Shown here: one piece after another, positions 1-6,144 of the stretch | Position numbering within the stretch: position 1 is the first letter of the stretch | Layout: every line of letters starts with the position of its first letter | Assembly (NCBI GenBank): GCA_947176355.1 | Contig: CAMWQY010000167.1 | Span: forward strand, 1-6,174 | Reading direction: 5' to 3' | Source: an uncultured Porphyromonadaceae bacterium | Lineage (GTDB): Bacteria; Bacteroidota; Bacteroidia; Bacteroidales; Muribaculaceae | Length of the DNA: 6,174 nt | The notes under the pieces: model-generated | The model's input: the letters and a program-made list of their open reading frames with translations, nothing else | Database searches by the model: none | What the model was told of the DNA's origin: nothing | Program-made: the position numbers and the translations under genes

Positions 1-278
1 TGACAAAAGCAGAAATCGCAAACGAAATTGCAAAGAAGACTGGTATCGACAAATCTACTACAATAGAAGTCATCGAACAGTTCATGAATGTAGTAAAAGA
101 CAGCCTTGCTCACGGTGAAAACGTATATCTCCGTGGTTTCGGTTCTTTCATCATCAAAGAAAGAGCAGAAAAGACAGCTCGCAACATCACTAAGAACACA
201 GCTGTCATCATTCCGGCTCACAACATCCCGGCTTTCAAACCGGCTCCCGTATTCAAGGAAGCTGTCGCTAAAGGTTGA
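1..278 (+). CDS. HU-family DNA-binding protein (start codon cut by one base)
   Basis: Small histone-like protein that binds and bends DNA as a dimer in the nucleoid. The window opens with 'tg' followed in frame by ACA AAA GCA, so the start is almost certainly an ATG whose A lies just outside; the protein would be 92 residues, the normal HU length (about 90). Visible family features are the N-terminal helix pair (residues 2-40), the 'RGFGSF' turn (45-50), the basic beta-arm (about 53-75) and the closing 'IPAFKPAPVFKEAV' segment. Residue 63 at the arm tip, the DNA-intercalating proline in E. coli HU (RNP), is isoleucine here (R61-N62-I63). From memory an 'RNI' version is usual in Bacteroidetes HU proteins, so this looks like a lineage trait and not damage. 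An internal ATG at 84 would remove the helical dimerisation part and is not a believable start. The gene is followed by a strong terminator and appears to be transcribed alone or as the last gene of its unit. Confidence 0.95.
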   Translation, partial: TKAEIANEIAKKTGIDKSTTIEVIEQFMNVVKDSLAHGENVYLRGFGSFIIKERAEKTARNITKNTAVIIPAHNIPAFKPAPVFKEAVAKG

Positions 279-302
279 TACTAATTGTCGACAAAACAAT
301 TT

Positions 303-338
303 AAAAGTCCCACTGATGTCATCATCAGCGGGACTTTT
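303..338. terminator. Bidirectional intrinsic terminator between convergent genes
   Basis: AAAAGTCCC-A-CTGATG (303-318) pairs with CATCAG-C-GGGACTTTT (323-338) around a TCAT tetraloop, giving 16 positions with one non-Watson-Crick pair. It lies 24 bp after the HU stop and 35 bp beyond the stop of the leftward PepSY-like gene. T-rich DNA follows on the right (TTTTGGTTTATGTTTT) and a TTTTAAATTGTTTT run follows in the leftward direction, so it can serve both transcripts. The single odd pair is A-C in the rightward RNA but G-U in the leftward RNA, so the leftward hairpin is continuous. Confidence 0.88.
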
Positions 339-373
339 GGTTTATGTTTTATTATTTTATTATTTATTATTTT

Positions 374-811
374 TCACTCGTCGTAACGTATGAATTTGCC
401 TTTTTCCGTAAATCTCACGTCCTTTCCATTCGAGAGTTCAACTTCATATCCATAATTTTTCTTTTCTATACTTGTCACTTTAGCTTTCGACTGGTTTTCG
501 CTCACAAATGTAATGATTGGATTTGGTATCAGGTCGGAAGGCACAGCCGAAGAGGGAGCCACCTCTACTTCTTTCCAATTGCCATGCTTGTCGAAAGAAA
601 TTTCACTTCCATCTGTCATCACCACATCATACTCTCTGATGTGACCAAAATCCTTGCCAATCTTTATATGGCTGACTTTCGACTTGAAATTATCTTTCAA
701 GATTGTCTGTGCCTCTGCTGGAAGTATGTTGACATCTCGTGAGTAATTGTTTTTTGCTGAAGCGGTTAACACTCCGATGACGACTGCGAGAAATAAAAAT
801 AACTTTTTCAT
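374..811 (-). CDS. Secreted PepSY-like two-repeat protein
   Basis: A 145-residue exported protein resembling the PepSY-like (formerly DUF2874) family of Bacteroidales. The frame is open to 907, but the start is placed at 811 because MKKLFLFLAVVIGVLTASA is a clean signal peptide (cleavage about residue 19), while the extra 32 upstream residues look like translated leader. The mature part is two similar units. Unit 1 (about 30-82) has 'LPAEAQTILKDNF', then 'KVSHIK', 'YDVVMTDGSEISFD' and 'GNWKEV'. Unit 2 (about 95-144) has 'IPNPIITFVSEN', then 'KVTSIEK', 'YEVELSNGKDVRFT' and 'GKFIRYD'. Each looks like one helix followed by a beta-sheet with a Y-[DE]-V-x-[ML]-[TS]-[DN]-G hairpin. The family is periplasmic or secreted; some members are annotated as beta-lactamase-inhibitor-like from fold alone, and no enzymatic role is known to me. 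It stands as a single gene between a terminator and its own putative promoter. Function unassigned. Confidence 0.88.
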   Translation of the reverse strand: MKKLFLFLAVVIGVLTASAKNNYSRDVNILPAEAQTILKDNFKSKVSHIKIGKDFGHIREYDVVMTDGSEISFDKHGNWKEVEVAPSSAVPSDLIPNPIITFVSENQSKAKVTSIEKKNYGYEVELSNGKDVRFTEKGKFIRYDE

Positions 812-894
812 AGTATTAAATGGTGTTGGGTGTGTTTTTAATTTATTCTTTATCCTTAAAATGCATTGACTATACACAATGTTCACGCTTAATA

Positions 895-926
895 AAAATG
901 TAAACACATCTCAACAATTATGCAAC
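895..926 (-). promoter_or_regulatory. Putative promoter of the PepSY-like gene
   Basis: On the minus strand TACATTTT (902 down to 895) matches five of the six fixed positions of the Bacteroidetes -7 element TAnnTTTG. A TTG (925 down to 923, within TTTTGTTG) lies 20 bases upstream as a -33 element. Transcription would begin near 888-890, leaving a leader of about 78 bases before the ATG at 811. The match is imperfect and the region is AT-rich, so this is a moderate guess. Confidence 0.35.
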
Positions 927-928
927 AA

Positions 929-961
929 AAGATGGTGCTTGCCAAAAGCAAGCACCATCTT
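929..961 (-). terminator. Intrinsic terminator of the 532-residue secreted protein gene
   Basis: AAGATGGTGCTTGC (929-942) and GCAAGCACCATCTT (948-961) form a perfect 14-bp stem with a 5-base loop. It begins 21 bp beyond the stop codon at 983-985. Read leftward, the right side of the stem ends in CTTTTGTTG, a short U-tract, as expected for a terminator of the leftward gene. The rightward side (TTAATAATTTTATTT) is also T-rich, but no rightward gene enters here. Confidence 0.85.
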
Positions 962-982
962 AATAATTTTATTTGATCATAT

Positions 983-2581
983 TTACTCGGCAGTAAGAAC
1001 CTTGTTACGCACTATTCTTCCATCGCTATAAGTAGCTACTTTAATCGCGATTCCGGCACCCTTACCGCTGAGAGGGCGTCCCTGAAGGTCGTACCATTTC
1101 ACATCTACAGGGGAGCCTTCAATTGTAGCTGCAGAAGTCGGATCGCCCCAGTAGCCCATCTGGCTGTAGATGTCTTCACCATTTTCATTGACATAGATGC
1201 TACGGATGCCTACACTTTTCACTTCTCCATCATAATCGAAATATACAGTGTGATCTTCCGGCTCCTCAATCGTCATCCAGATATAATCCCAGTCACAGAA
1301 CAGATAAGGTATGCGCGACGTCCTACCTAAATTCCATTCTTCGTATGAGATGTCGAAATATTGCAATTCTCCATTTACGTATACTTCATAGAAGAGATTT
1401 TCCATATTAAGCATATTTCCTTCTACATCTACATTGGGAATCATAAACCATACACGCTTACCCCAATCATCGTTGATATATTCCAATCCGTAAGGTGCTG
1501 CTGGAACTGTCGCCGGATTCCTATGCTGAAGGCTGATATAAACATCATCATAGAAATATAGAGGAAACAATTCTTTTGGAGTGGAATTTATAATATAGCC
1601 TCTCACCATAGAAAGTTTACCCTCTTCAGCATCATAGTCAAAAATGGCACTGTCGGCATAACTTGCCACTTTAATCGACTCACCTTCTTCGTTTTCCTCC
1701 ACTGAGAATTCCGCACCACAGAAGTAACTGTAATAGTAAATCTCCATGTCAGCTCCGAGATACTGTCCGGAAGGGAATGTCACCTTTCCGTCGGCTATCT
1801 TACCCTTCACCCATGCCTCAGGAAGCGAACGATCTAAACCATTTATATAGAAATCATCGCCATCTATCGCAACATGCACTAAATTGTTCCTGAATCCGTC
1901 AAACATAACCCAGTTTGCTACTGCAATACCTTCAGGAACATCAACCGGCTCAGCTTTGGCTGGCACCATCTTTATATCACGATCGCCAAATCCTTTCCAA
2001 ATCCAGACGGCATTTCCTTCTACTGTCTCATCCGGAGTATGCACACACACTCCCAAAAGCATCTTAGGATCAGCAGAGGTCAGAGAACCGTCCTCTCCAA
2101 CATTCAAAACGTAGCGGCAGTCGTCTGTCACGACAAAAGTACCGACGTTATTCTCATCGATTTCCACTTTCATAGGAGCAAGATACACTATGAGCTCTTC
2201 GTCATAATCTTCATCATACTCCACATAGATCGCCTGCACTCCATTCATCACAAGGGTATTGCCCTCACGCTCGAATCGTGTCCAAGTATTGACCGGATAT
2301 TCCGATGCCATGTGGCTCAGATATACATAGCCGTCTTCCCCCTCTACCATCTGCACCACCGATCCAAGTATTTGACCATGAGTAGCTTGGAAAGCTTTTT
2401 TCACAAAGCCATCACACGTACGATCGAGCCATGAAAGCTCTCCATCGGGAGCATCAAAAATCACTTTATCGTCCACCTGCGGAGCCTCCATCTTCACTTG
2501 CGGGGCGTACGCAACATTTGCCGCCTCCATTGAGAAGGCTGCAGCCGCGCAGGCTGCAAATACTGTAAAAAACTTCTTCAT
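983..2581 (-). CDS. Secreted acidic protein of unknown function with YDLQGR C-terminal tail
   Basis: A 532-residue exported protein I cannot assign a function. The start at 2581 (MKKFFTVFAACAAAAFS) gives a normal signal peptide; an in-frame ATG three codons upstream (2590, MTLMKK) is an equally possible start. After a linker, two similar beta-rich units occur about 155 residues apart. Unit A (about 80-180) has 'GYVYLSHM' then 'PVNTWTRFEREGNTLVMNG'; unit B (about 240-335) has 'DDFYINGL' then 'PEAWVKGKIADGKVTFPSG'. Both share an [FY]-Y-[LI] strand, a P-x-x-W step and a Gly-Gln or Gly-Val-Gln turn. From about 355 comes 'APYGLEYINDDWG', 'PNVDVEGNMLNMENL' and 'YEVYVNGELQYF', a fibronectin-III-like pattern, followed by 'VGIRSIYVNENGED'. 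The tail from Y497, 'YDLQGRPLSGKGAGIAIK', resembles the C-terminal segment of many Bacteroidales secreted proteins (type IX-like sorting tail), though it is not the canonical form. The protein is rich in Asp, Glu and Tyr. It is transcribed alone, divergent from the pectin operon. Confidence 0.87.
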   Translation of the reverse strand: MKKFFTVFAACAAAAFSMEAANVAYAPQVKMEAPQVDDKVIFDAPDGELSWLDRTCDGFVKKAFQATHGQILGSVVQMVEGEDGYVYLSHMASEYPVNTWTRFEREGNTLVMNGVQAIYVEYDEDYDEELIVYLAPMKVEIDENNVGTFVVTDDCRYVLNVGEDGSLTSADPKMLLGVCVHTPDETVEGNAVWIWKGFGDRDIKMVPAKAEPVDVPEGIAVANWVMFDGFRNNLVHVAIDGDDFYINGLDRSLPEAWVKGKIADGKVTFPSGQYLGADMEIYYYSYFCGAEFSVEENEEGESIKVASYADSAIFDYDAEEGKLSMVRGYIINSTPKELFPLYFYDDVYISLQHRNPATVPAAPYGLEYINDDWGKRVWFMIPNVDVEGNMLNMENLFYEVYVNGELQYFDISYEEWNLGRTSRIPYLFCDWDYIWMTIEEPEDHTVYFDYDGEVKSVGIRSIYVNENGEDIYSQMGYWGDPTSAATIEGSPVDVKWYDLQGRPLSGKGAGIAIKVATYSDGRIVRNKVLTAE

Positions 2582-2654
2582 AAGCGTCATATTATTGTTA
2601 AAATTTTTCTTTACAAATCATCTCCCCACCCCACACTTTCATCCTTTCGCTCTG

Positions 2655-2686
2655 CAAAATTACTAAAATTTCCTAAATATACATCT
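2655..2686 (-). promoter_or_regulatory. Possible leftward promoter for the secreted protein gene
   Basis: TAATTTTG on the minus strand (2662 down to 2655) fits the Bacteroidetes -7 consensus TAnnTTTG exactly. The matching -33 position (about 2682-2686) lacks a TTTG, so the element is half-supported. It would give a leader of about 65 bases before the ATG at 2581. Confidence 0.4.
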
Positions 2687-2700
2687 ACAGCACATGTATA
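2678..2700. repeat. Inverted repeat TATACAT-N9-ATGTATA in the divergent gap
   Basis: TATACAT (2678-2684) is mirrored by ATGTATA (2694-2700) with a 9-base spacer, about two DNA turns end to end. It covers the -33 position expected for the leftward promoter, which would suit a regulator site, but 7-bp AT-rich arms can arise by chance. Confidence 0.35.
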
Positions 2701-2706
2701 AACCAA

Positions 2707-2724
2707 ATAATTTTGCACAATTAT
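2707..2724. promoter_or_regulatory. Candidate operator: 18-bp palindrome over the -33 element
   Basis: ATAATTTTGCACAATTAT is a palindrome centred on TGCA with one mismatched pair (T2713 against C2718). It overlaps the TTTG -33 element (2712-2715) of the lyase operon promoter, so a bound dimeric protein would affect RNA polymerase binding. The AT-rich composition makes chance a real possibility; no regulator gene is visible in the window. Confidence 0.35.
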
Positions 2725-2743
2725 GATTTTTTTTATATCTTTG
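2712..2743 (+). promoter_or_regulatory. Bacteroidetes-type promoter of the rhamnogalacturonan operon
   Basis: TTTG (2712-2715) is followed after 20 bases by TATCTTTG (2736-2743), matching every fixed position of the Bacteroidetes consensus TTTG-N19/20-TAnnTTTG. Transcription should begin near 2749-2751, giving a leader of about 45 bases before the ATG at 2794. The leader is A-rich and has no Shine-Dalgarno sequence, as is normal in this phylum. Confidence 0.8.
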
Positions 2744-2793
2744 GGAATTATTTTGAAATGACTACCTAAAACTAACCCGACATTCTGACAATA

Positions 2794-4662
2794 ATGAAAA
2801 AAAACATTATCCCATTGCTTATGCTCGGGGCGGCATTCACGATGAATATCGCTCAAATGCACGCTCAGTCTCGCTATGATTTCTCAAAATTGAAAATGGA
2901 AAATCTTGGACGTGGAGTCGTTGCCGTACGCGAATCGCCCGACAAAGTCAACATATCTTGGCGCTATCTATCGCAAGACCCTGAATCGCAATCTTTCGAC
3001 GTATACCGAGATGGTAAGAAAATCAACAAATCCCCCATCACAGATGCGACTTTCTTTACTGATAATTACAGAGATTCCAAATCTGCAGTATATGCGGTAC
3101 GCCCCAAAAAAGGGAAACTGTCAGGCTCATATACCCTTCCGGCAGATGCCCCTCTTGGATATATCGACATTCCATTGGATCGACCTGAACTTGGCGTTGA
3201 CTTCTGGGGCAAGGAGTATTTTTATAATGCCAACGACGCTTCATTAGGAGACGTAGATGGCGATGGGGAATACGAAATTATTCTCAAATGGGACCCTACT
3301 AATTCCCATGACAATGCGCACGACGGATTTACCGGACCTACATATCTTGACTGTTATAAACTTGACGGCACTAAACTATGGCGCATAAATCTTGGAGAAA
3401 ACATTCGCTCCGGTGCCCACTACATACAGTTTATGGTATATGACCTTGACGGCGACGGCTGTGCCGAAGTTGTCTGCAAGACAGCTGACGGTTCTATCGA
3501 TGGCACTAACAAGCTTATCGGAGGGCATAAAGCTGACTGGCGCAATATGAAGGGGCGCATCATCGCAGGTCCCGAATATCTAACCGTATTCAACGGAAAG
3601 ACCGGAGAAGCAATGAGCACTGTCGACTATCAACCTGCTCGTGGCGAACTCAAAGACTGGGGCGACAGCTACGCCAACCGAAGCGAACGCTATCTGGGAG
3701 CCATAGCATATCTCGACGGTGTCCATCCTTCTGTCATCATGTGTCGTGGCTATTATGCAAAAACTGCACTGGCTGCCTACGATTGGGACGGCAAAGAGCT
3801 AAAACTTCGCTGGATATTTGACTCAACCACTCCCGGCAATGAAGCATACGGCGGACAGGGCAACCACAATCTTCGTATTGCAGACGTTGACGGGGATGGT
3901 TGCGACGAGATCATATACGGCCAAATGACAGTGGACCATGATGGTACAGGACTCTATAGCACCGGTATGTATCATGGCGATGCCATTCATCTTCTCTCAG
4001 ATATCAACAATGAGAAATATTACGTCTGGGGATGCCATGAAAACAAAAAAGATGGAACTTCACTTCGCGATGCTGCCACCGGAGAAGTAATACTCCGCTA
4101 TCCAAGCAACAAGGATATCGGACGCTGTATGGCAGGTGACATTGATCCTAACCATGAAGGTGTGGAAGTATGGTCGCCAAGCAGCGGTGGATTAAGGTCA
4201 TTCAAAGGTGAAATCATTGCTCCTCAAAAAGAATTTCTCAGTGAAATGAAGAGTATTCTTCCTGTAAACTTCTGTGTCCTTTGGGATGGCGATTTACTCA
4301 CCGAACTTCTTGACCACACCACAATTTCAAAATATAATTGGGAGACCGGCAGGGCTGATGAGCTAATTAAATTCGAAGGAGTGGTATCAAACAATGGCAC
4401 TAAGGGAAATCCATGCCTTCAGGCAGACATGCTCGGAGACTGGCGAGAAGAAATCATATTTAGGACTCCTGACAATCAATCACTTCGCATTTATGTGACA
4501 GATTATCCCACTGATTATCGATTCCATACTTTTATGGAAGACCCTGCATATCGAGTCAGCGTAGCCAACCAAAATGTGGCCTACAATCAGCCGGCAGAAC
4601 CTGGCTTCTATTTCGGTCCGGACCTGAAGGGGCGCAAATTCAGAGGCACTATTGTAAAATAA
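2794..4662 (+). CDS. Secreted rhamnogalacturonan lyase, family PL11
   Basis: Cuts the backbone of rhamnogalacturonan I (a pectin domain) by beta-elimination between rhamnose and galacturonic acid, leaving an unsaturated galacturonosyl end. At 622 residues it matches family PL11 (YesW/YesX type) over its full length. Residues 1-25 form a signal peptide (likely cleavage near MHA/QS) with no lipobox Cys. Residues about 26-125 form the N-terminal beta-sheet domain ('VNISWRYLSQDP', 'FDVYRDGKKI'). The rest is the calcium-rich beta-propeller: DVDGDG at 153-158, KWDPTNSHDN at 165-174, DLDGDG at 217-222, GNHNLRIADVDGDG ending at 369, GDIDPNHEG from 448 and LGDWREE near 547. The family C-terminal segment 'NVAYNQP' (594-600) is intact. 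Asp-rich loops of this kind bind structural calcium in known PL11 enzymes. It is the first gene of an operon, with the best promoter in the window directly upstream and a GH105 gene 42 bp downstream. The catalytic residues were not assigned from sequence. Export to periplasm or cell surface is inferred. Confidence 0.95.
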   Translation: MKKNIIPLLMLGAAFTMNIAQMHAQSRYDFSKLKMENLGRGVVAVRESPDKVNISWRYLSQDPESQSFDVYRDGKKINKSPITDATFFTDNYRDSKSAVYAVRPKKGKLSGSYTLPADAPLGYIDIPLDRPELGVDFWGKEYFYNANDASLGDVDGDGEYEIILKWDPTNSHDNAHDGFTGPTYLDCYKLDGTKLWRINLGENIRSGAHYIQFMVYDLDGDGCAEVVCKTADGSIDGTNKLIGGHKADWRNMKGRIIAGPEYLTVFNGKTGEAMSTVDYQPARGELKDWGDSYANRSERYLGAIAYLDGVHPSVIMCRGYYAKTALAAYDWDGKELKLRWIFDSTTPGNEAYGGQGNHNLRIADVDGDGCDEIIYGQMTVDHDGTGLYSTGMYHGDAIHLLSDINNEKYYVWGCHENKKDGTSLRDAATGEVILRYPSNKDIGRCMAGDIDPNHEGVEVWSPSSGGLRSFKGEIIAPQKEFLSEMKSILPVNFCVLWDGDLLTELLDHTTISKYNWETGRADELIKFEGVVSNNGTKGNPCLQADMLGDWREEIIFRTPDNQSLRIYVTDYPTDYRFHTFMEDPAYRVSVANQNVAYNQPAEPGFYFGPDLKGRKFRGTIVK

Positions 4663-4704
4663 GATTAAAATATGTGAGGGCAGAAGCCCGAAAATAAATA
4701 GATC

Positions 4705-6066
4705 ATGAAAAATAAAAACTTAGCAATCTTAGCACTCGTCGCCCTCGCGGCATGCGGCAAAAGCGAACAAAAACAAGCAGAGCAGGAAATCAATGACTCT
4801 ACCACCCCACTCCATCTGCTACAGCCTGATTACAAGACACCCTACGGACAACTGAACCCTGACTCCGTCAAAGCCGATATTGACCGCGTCTTCGCCTACA
4901 TCGACGAAGTGACTCCGGCTAAGATGACAGACGGGAAAGTGAATCAAGGCACATATCGCCTGACAAGCTACGAATGGGCTGTAATGTATGACGCTCTCCT
5001 TGACGCAGCAAAGATCACCGGCGACAAGAAATATTCTGATTATGTGAGCGACCGGATCCGCTTCCTTGCCGAGGAAGCTGACAAAGCCGGTGACGTATCC
5101 GAGGATGGTCAGCTACGCCAAGTGAAAGACCCTCGCACCCTTGATGATGCAGGCGCGATGGCAGGAGCTTGGATGCGTGCGGCTATGGCTGACTCTACTC
5201 TCAAAATATCCCCTTACATTGAGCAATATTGGGCTGTAGTTGAGCAAAGTCCGGTGCATCTTGCAGATGGGACCATAGCAAGAAATCGTCCTCACTATAA
5301 TGCTATCTGGCTTGATGATATGTTTATGGCACTTCCATCTATGGCTGTCAGAAGCAAATACAAAGACCATCCTGAGCAGCTTGACGAAGCAGCACGCATA
5401 GCGACAGGTTTCTTCAAACGAATGTGGATGCCCGAAAAGAATATCTTCCGCCATGGATATCTGGAGGATGCTGAGCATCAGCCATCAATGGCTTGGGGAC
5501 GCGCTAATGGCTGGGCAATACTCACCCTCTGTCAGCTTCTTGACTATCTCCCGGAAAATCATCCAAAGAGAGCTGAAATTCTCGACATCTACAGAAAGCA
5601 CGCTGCCGGATTGGCAGAACTGCAAGGCATTGATGGATTCTGGCATCAGCTTCTCGACCGCCCTGAGACTTACGAGGAAACTTCCGCTACTGCTATCTTT
5701 GCATACGCTCTTGCCCACGGTGTCAACGAAGGCTGGCTTGAAGCTACTACATACGGTCCGGTGGCTCAGTTAGCTTGGGAAGCAGTGTCTACTAAGATTA
5801 ATCCAAAGGGTGAAGTAGAAGGTGTATGTGTCGGCACAGGTATGGGCTTCGATCCGGCCTACTACGCATATCGCCCTGTAAGTGTAAAAGCCGCCCACGG
5901 ATATGGTCCGGCTATATGGGCAGGAGCAGAAGTCTACCGGATGCTGAAAGACAATCATCCCTACGTCAACGACAGTGCCGTACATTACTACGATGTAGAC
6001 CCCGAGGCCACTATGCCGCTCTTCAGTCTTGACAAAGATGGCAAAGCTATCGAAATCCGCCATTAA
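4705..6066 (+). CDS. Lipoprotein unsaturated rhamnogalacturonyl hydrolase, family GH105
   Basis: Removes the unsaturated galacturonic acid that a rhamnogalacturonan lyase leaves on its products, acting by hydration of the 4,5 double bond (GH105, YteR type). The protein has 453 residues and should fold as an (alpha/alpha)6 barrel. Residues 1-17 end in the lipobox L-A-A-C (Cys17), so it is a lipoprotein, with a charged linker (18-30) and enzyme from about 40. Family-typical blocks are 'HYNAIWLDDMFM' (197-208), whose Asp204 or Asp205 is the likely proton donor, 'AWGRANGW' (263-270), 'FWHQLLDRPETYEETSAT' (312-329) and 'HGYGPAIWAGAE' near the C-terminus. It is longer than cytoplasmic YteR (about 370) because of the lipoprotein leader and an extended tail of about 30 residues. 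Its place 42 bp after the PL11 lyase, with no terminator between, supports co-transcription and a shared pathway. GH88 is a related alternative, but motifs and neighbour favour GH105. Confidence 0.92.
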   Translation: MKNKNLAILALVALAACGKSEQKQAEQEINDSTTPLHLLQPDYKTPYGQLNPDSVKADIDRVFAYIDEVTPAKMTDGKVNQGTYRLTSYEWAVMYDALLDAAKITGDKKYSDYVSDRIRFLAEEADKAGDVSEDGQLRQVKDPRTLDDAGAMAGAWMRAAMADSTLKISPYIEQYWAVVEQSPVHLADGTIARNRPHYNAIWLDDMFMALPSMAVRSKYKDHPEQLDEAARIATGFFKRMWMPEKNIFRHGYLEDAEHQPSMAWGRANGWAILTLCQLLDYLPENHPKRAEILDIYRKHAAGLAELQGIDGFWHQLLDRPETYEETSATAIFAYALAHGVNEGWLEATTYGPVAQLAWEAVSTKINPKGEVEGVCVGTGMGFDPAYYAYRPVSVKAAHGYGPAIWAGAEVYRMLKDNHPYVNDSAVHYYDVDPEATMPLFSLDKDGKAIEIRH

Positions 6067-6070
6067 CAAT

Positions 6071-6093
6071 GGAAAGCAGGCTTTCCAGCCTGC
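6071..6093 (+). promoter_or_regulatory. Two overlapping, mutually exclusive hairpins after the GH105 gene
   Basis: GGAAAG-CAGG-CTTTCC (6071-6086) can fold as a 6-bp stem, and GCAGGCT-TTCC-AGCCTGC (6076-6093) as a 7-bp stem. They share bases 6076-6086, so only one can form; the second is more GC-rich and should win. No T-run follows (GTCTTATGATAC), so this is not a normal intrinsic terminator. It may be an RNA processing or stability element between operon genes; function is inference. Confidence 0.45.
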
Positions 6094-6144
6094 GTCTTAT
6101 GATACAATCATCAAAATTCATCTCGTCAACTAAAAAAGTTAAAC

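Noticed and set aside
344..742. Rightward open frame antisense to the PepSY-like gene
   Set aside because: It lies opposite a well-supported coding gene, begins just after a terminator, and its Phe/Tyr/His-rich translation looks like a shadow of the real frame.
812..907. In-frame N-terminal extension of the PepSY-like protein to an ATG at 907
   Set aside because: It adds 32 residues without a signal character in front of a textbook signal peptide and overlaps the putative promoter and transcription start.
2611..2862. Leftward 83-residue open frame across the divergent promoter region
   Set aside because: It runs through both promoters and into the signal-peptide codons of the lyase gene; the translation has no recognisable features.
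4678..4689. GGGC-AGAA-GCCC mini-hairpin between the lyase and GH105 genes
   Set aside because: A 4-bp stem with no T-run is too weak for a terminator and common by chance; it does not argue against one operon.
5113..5478. Leftward 121-residue open frame inside the GH105 gene
   Set aside because: It is antisense to conserved GH105 motifs, including the D204-D205 block, so it is a by-product of codon use.
6067..6144. Intrinsic terminator ending the operon after GH105
   Set aside because: The hairpins there are not followed by a T-tract, and a same-strand gene starts at 6145 without a visible promoter.
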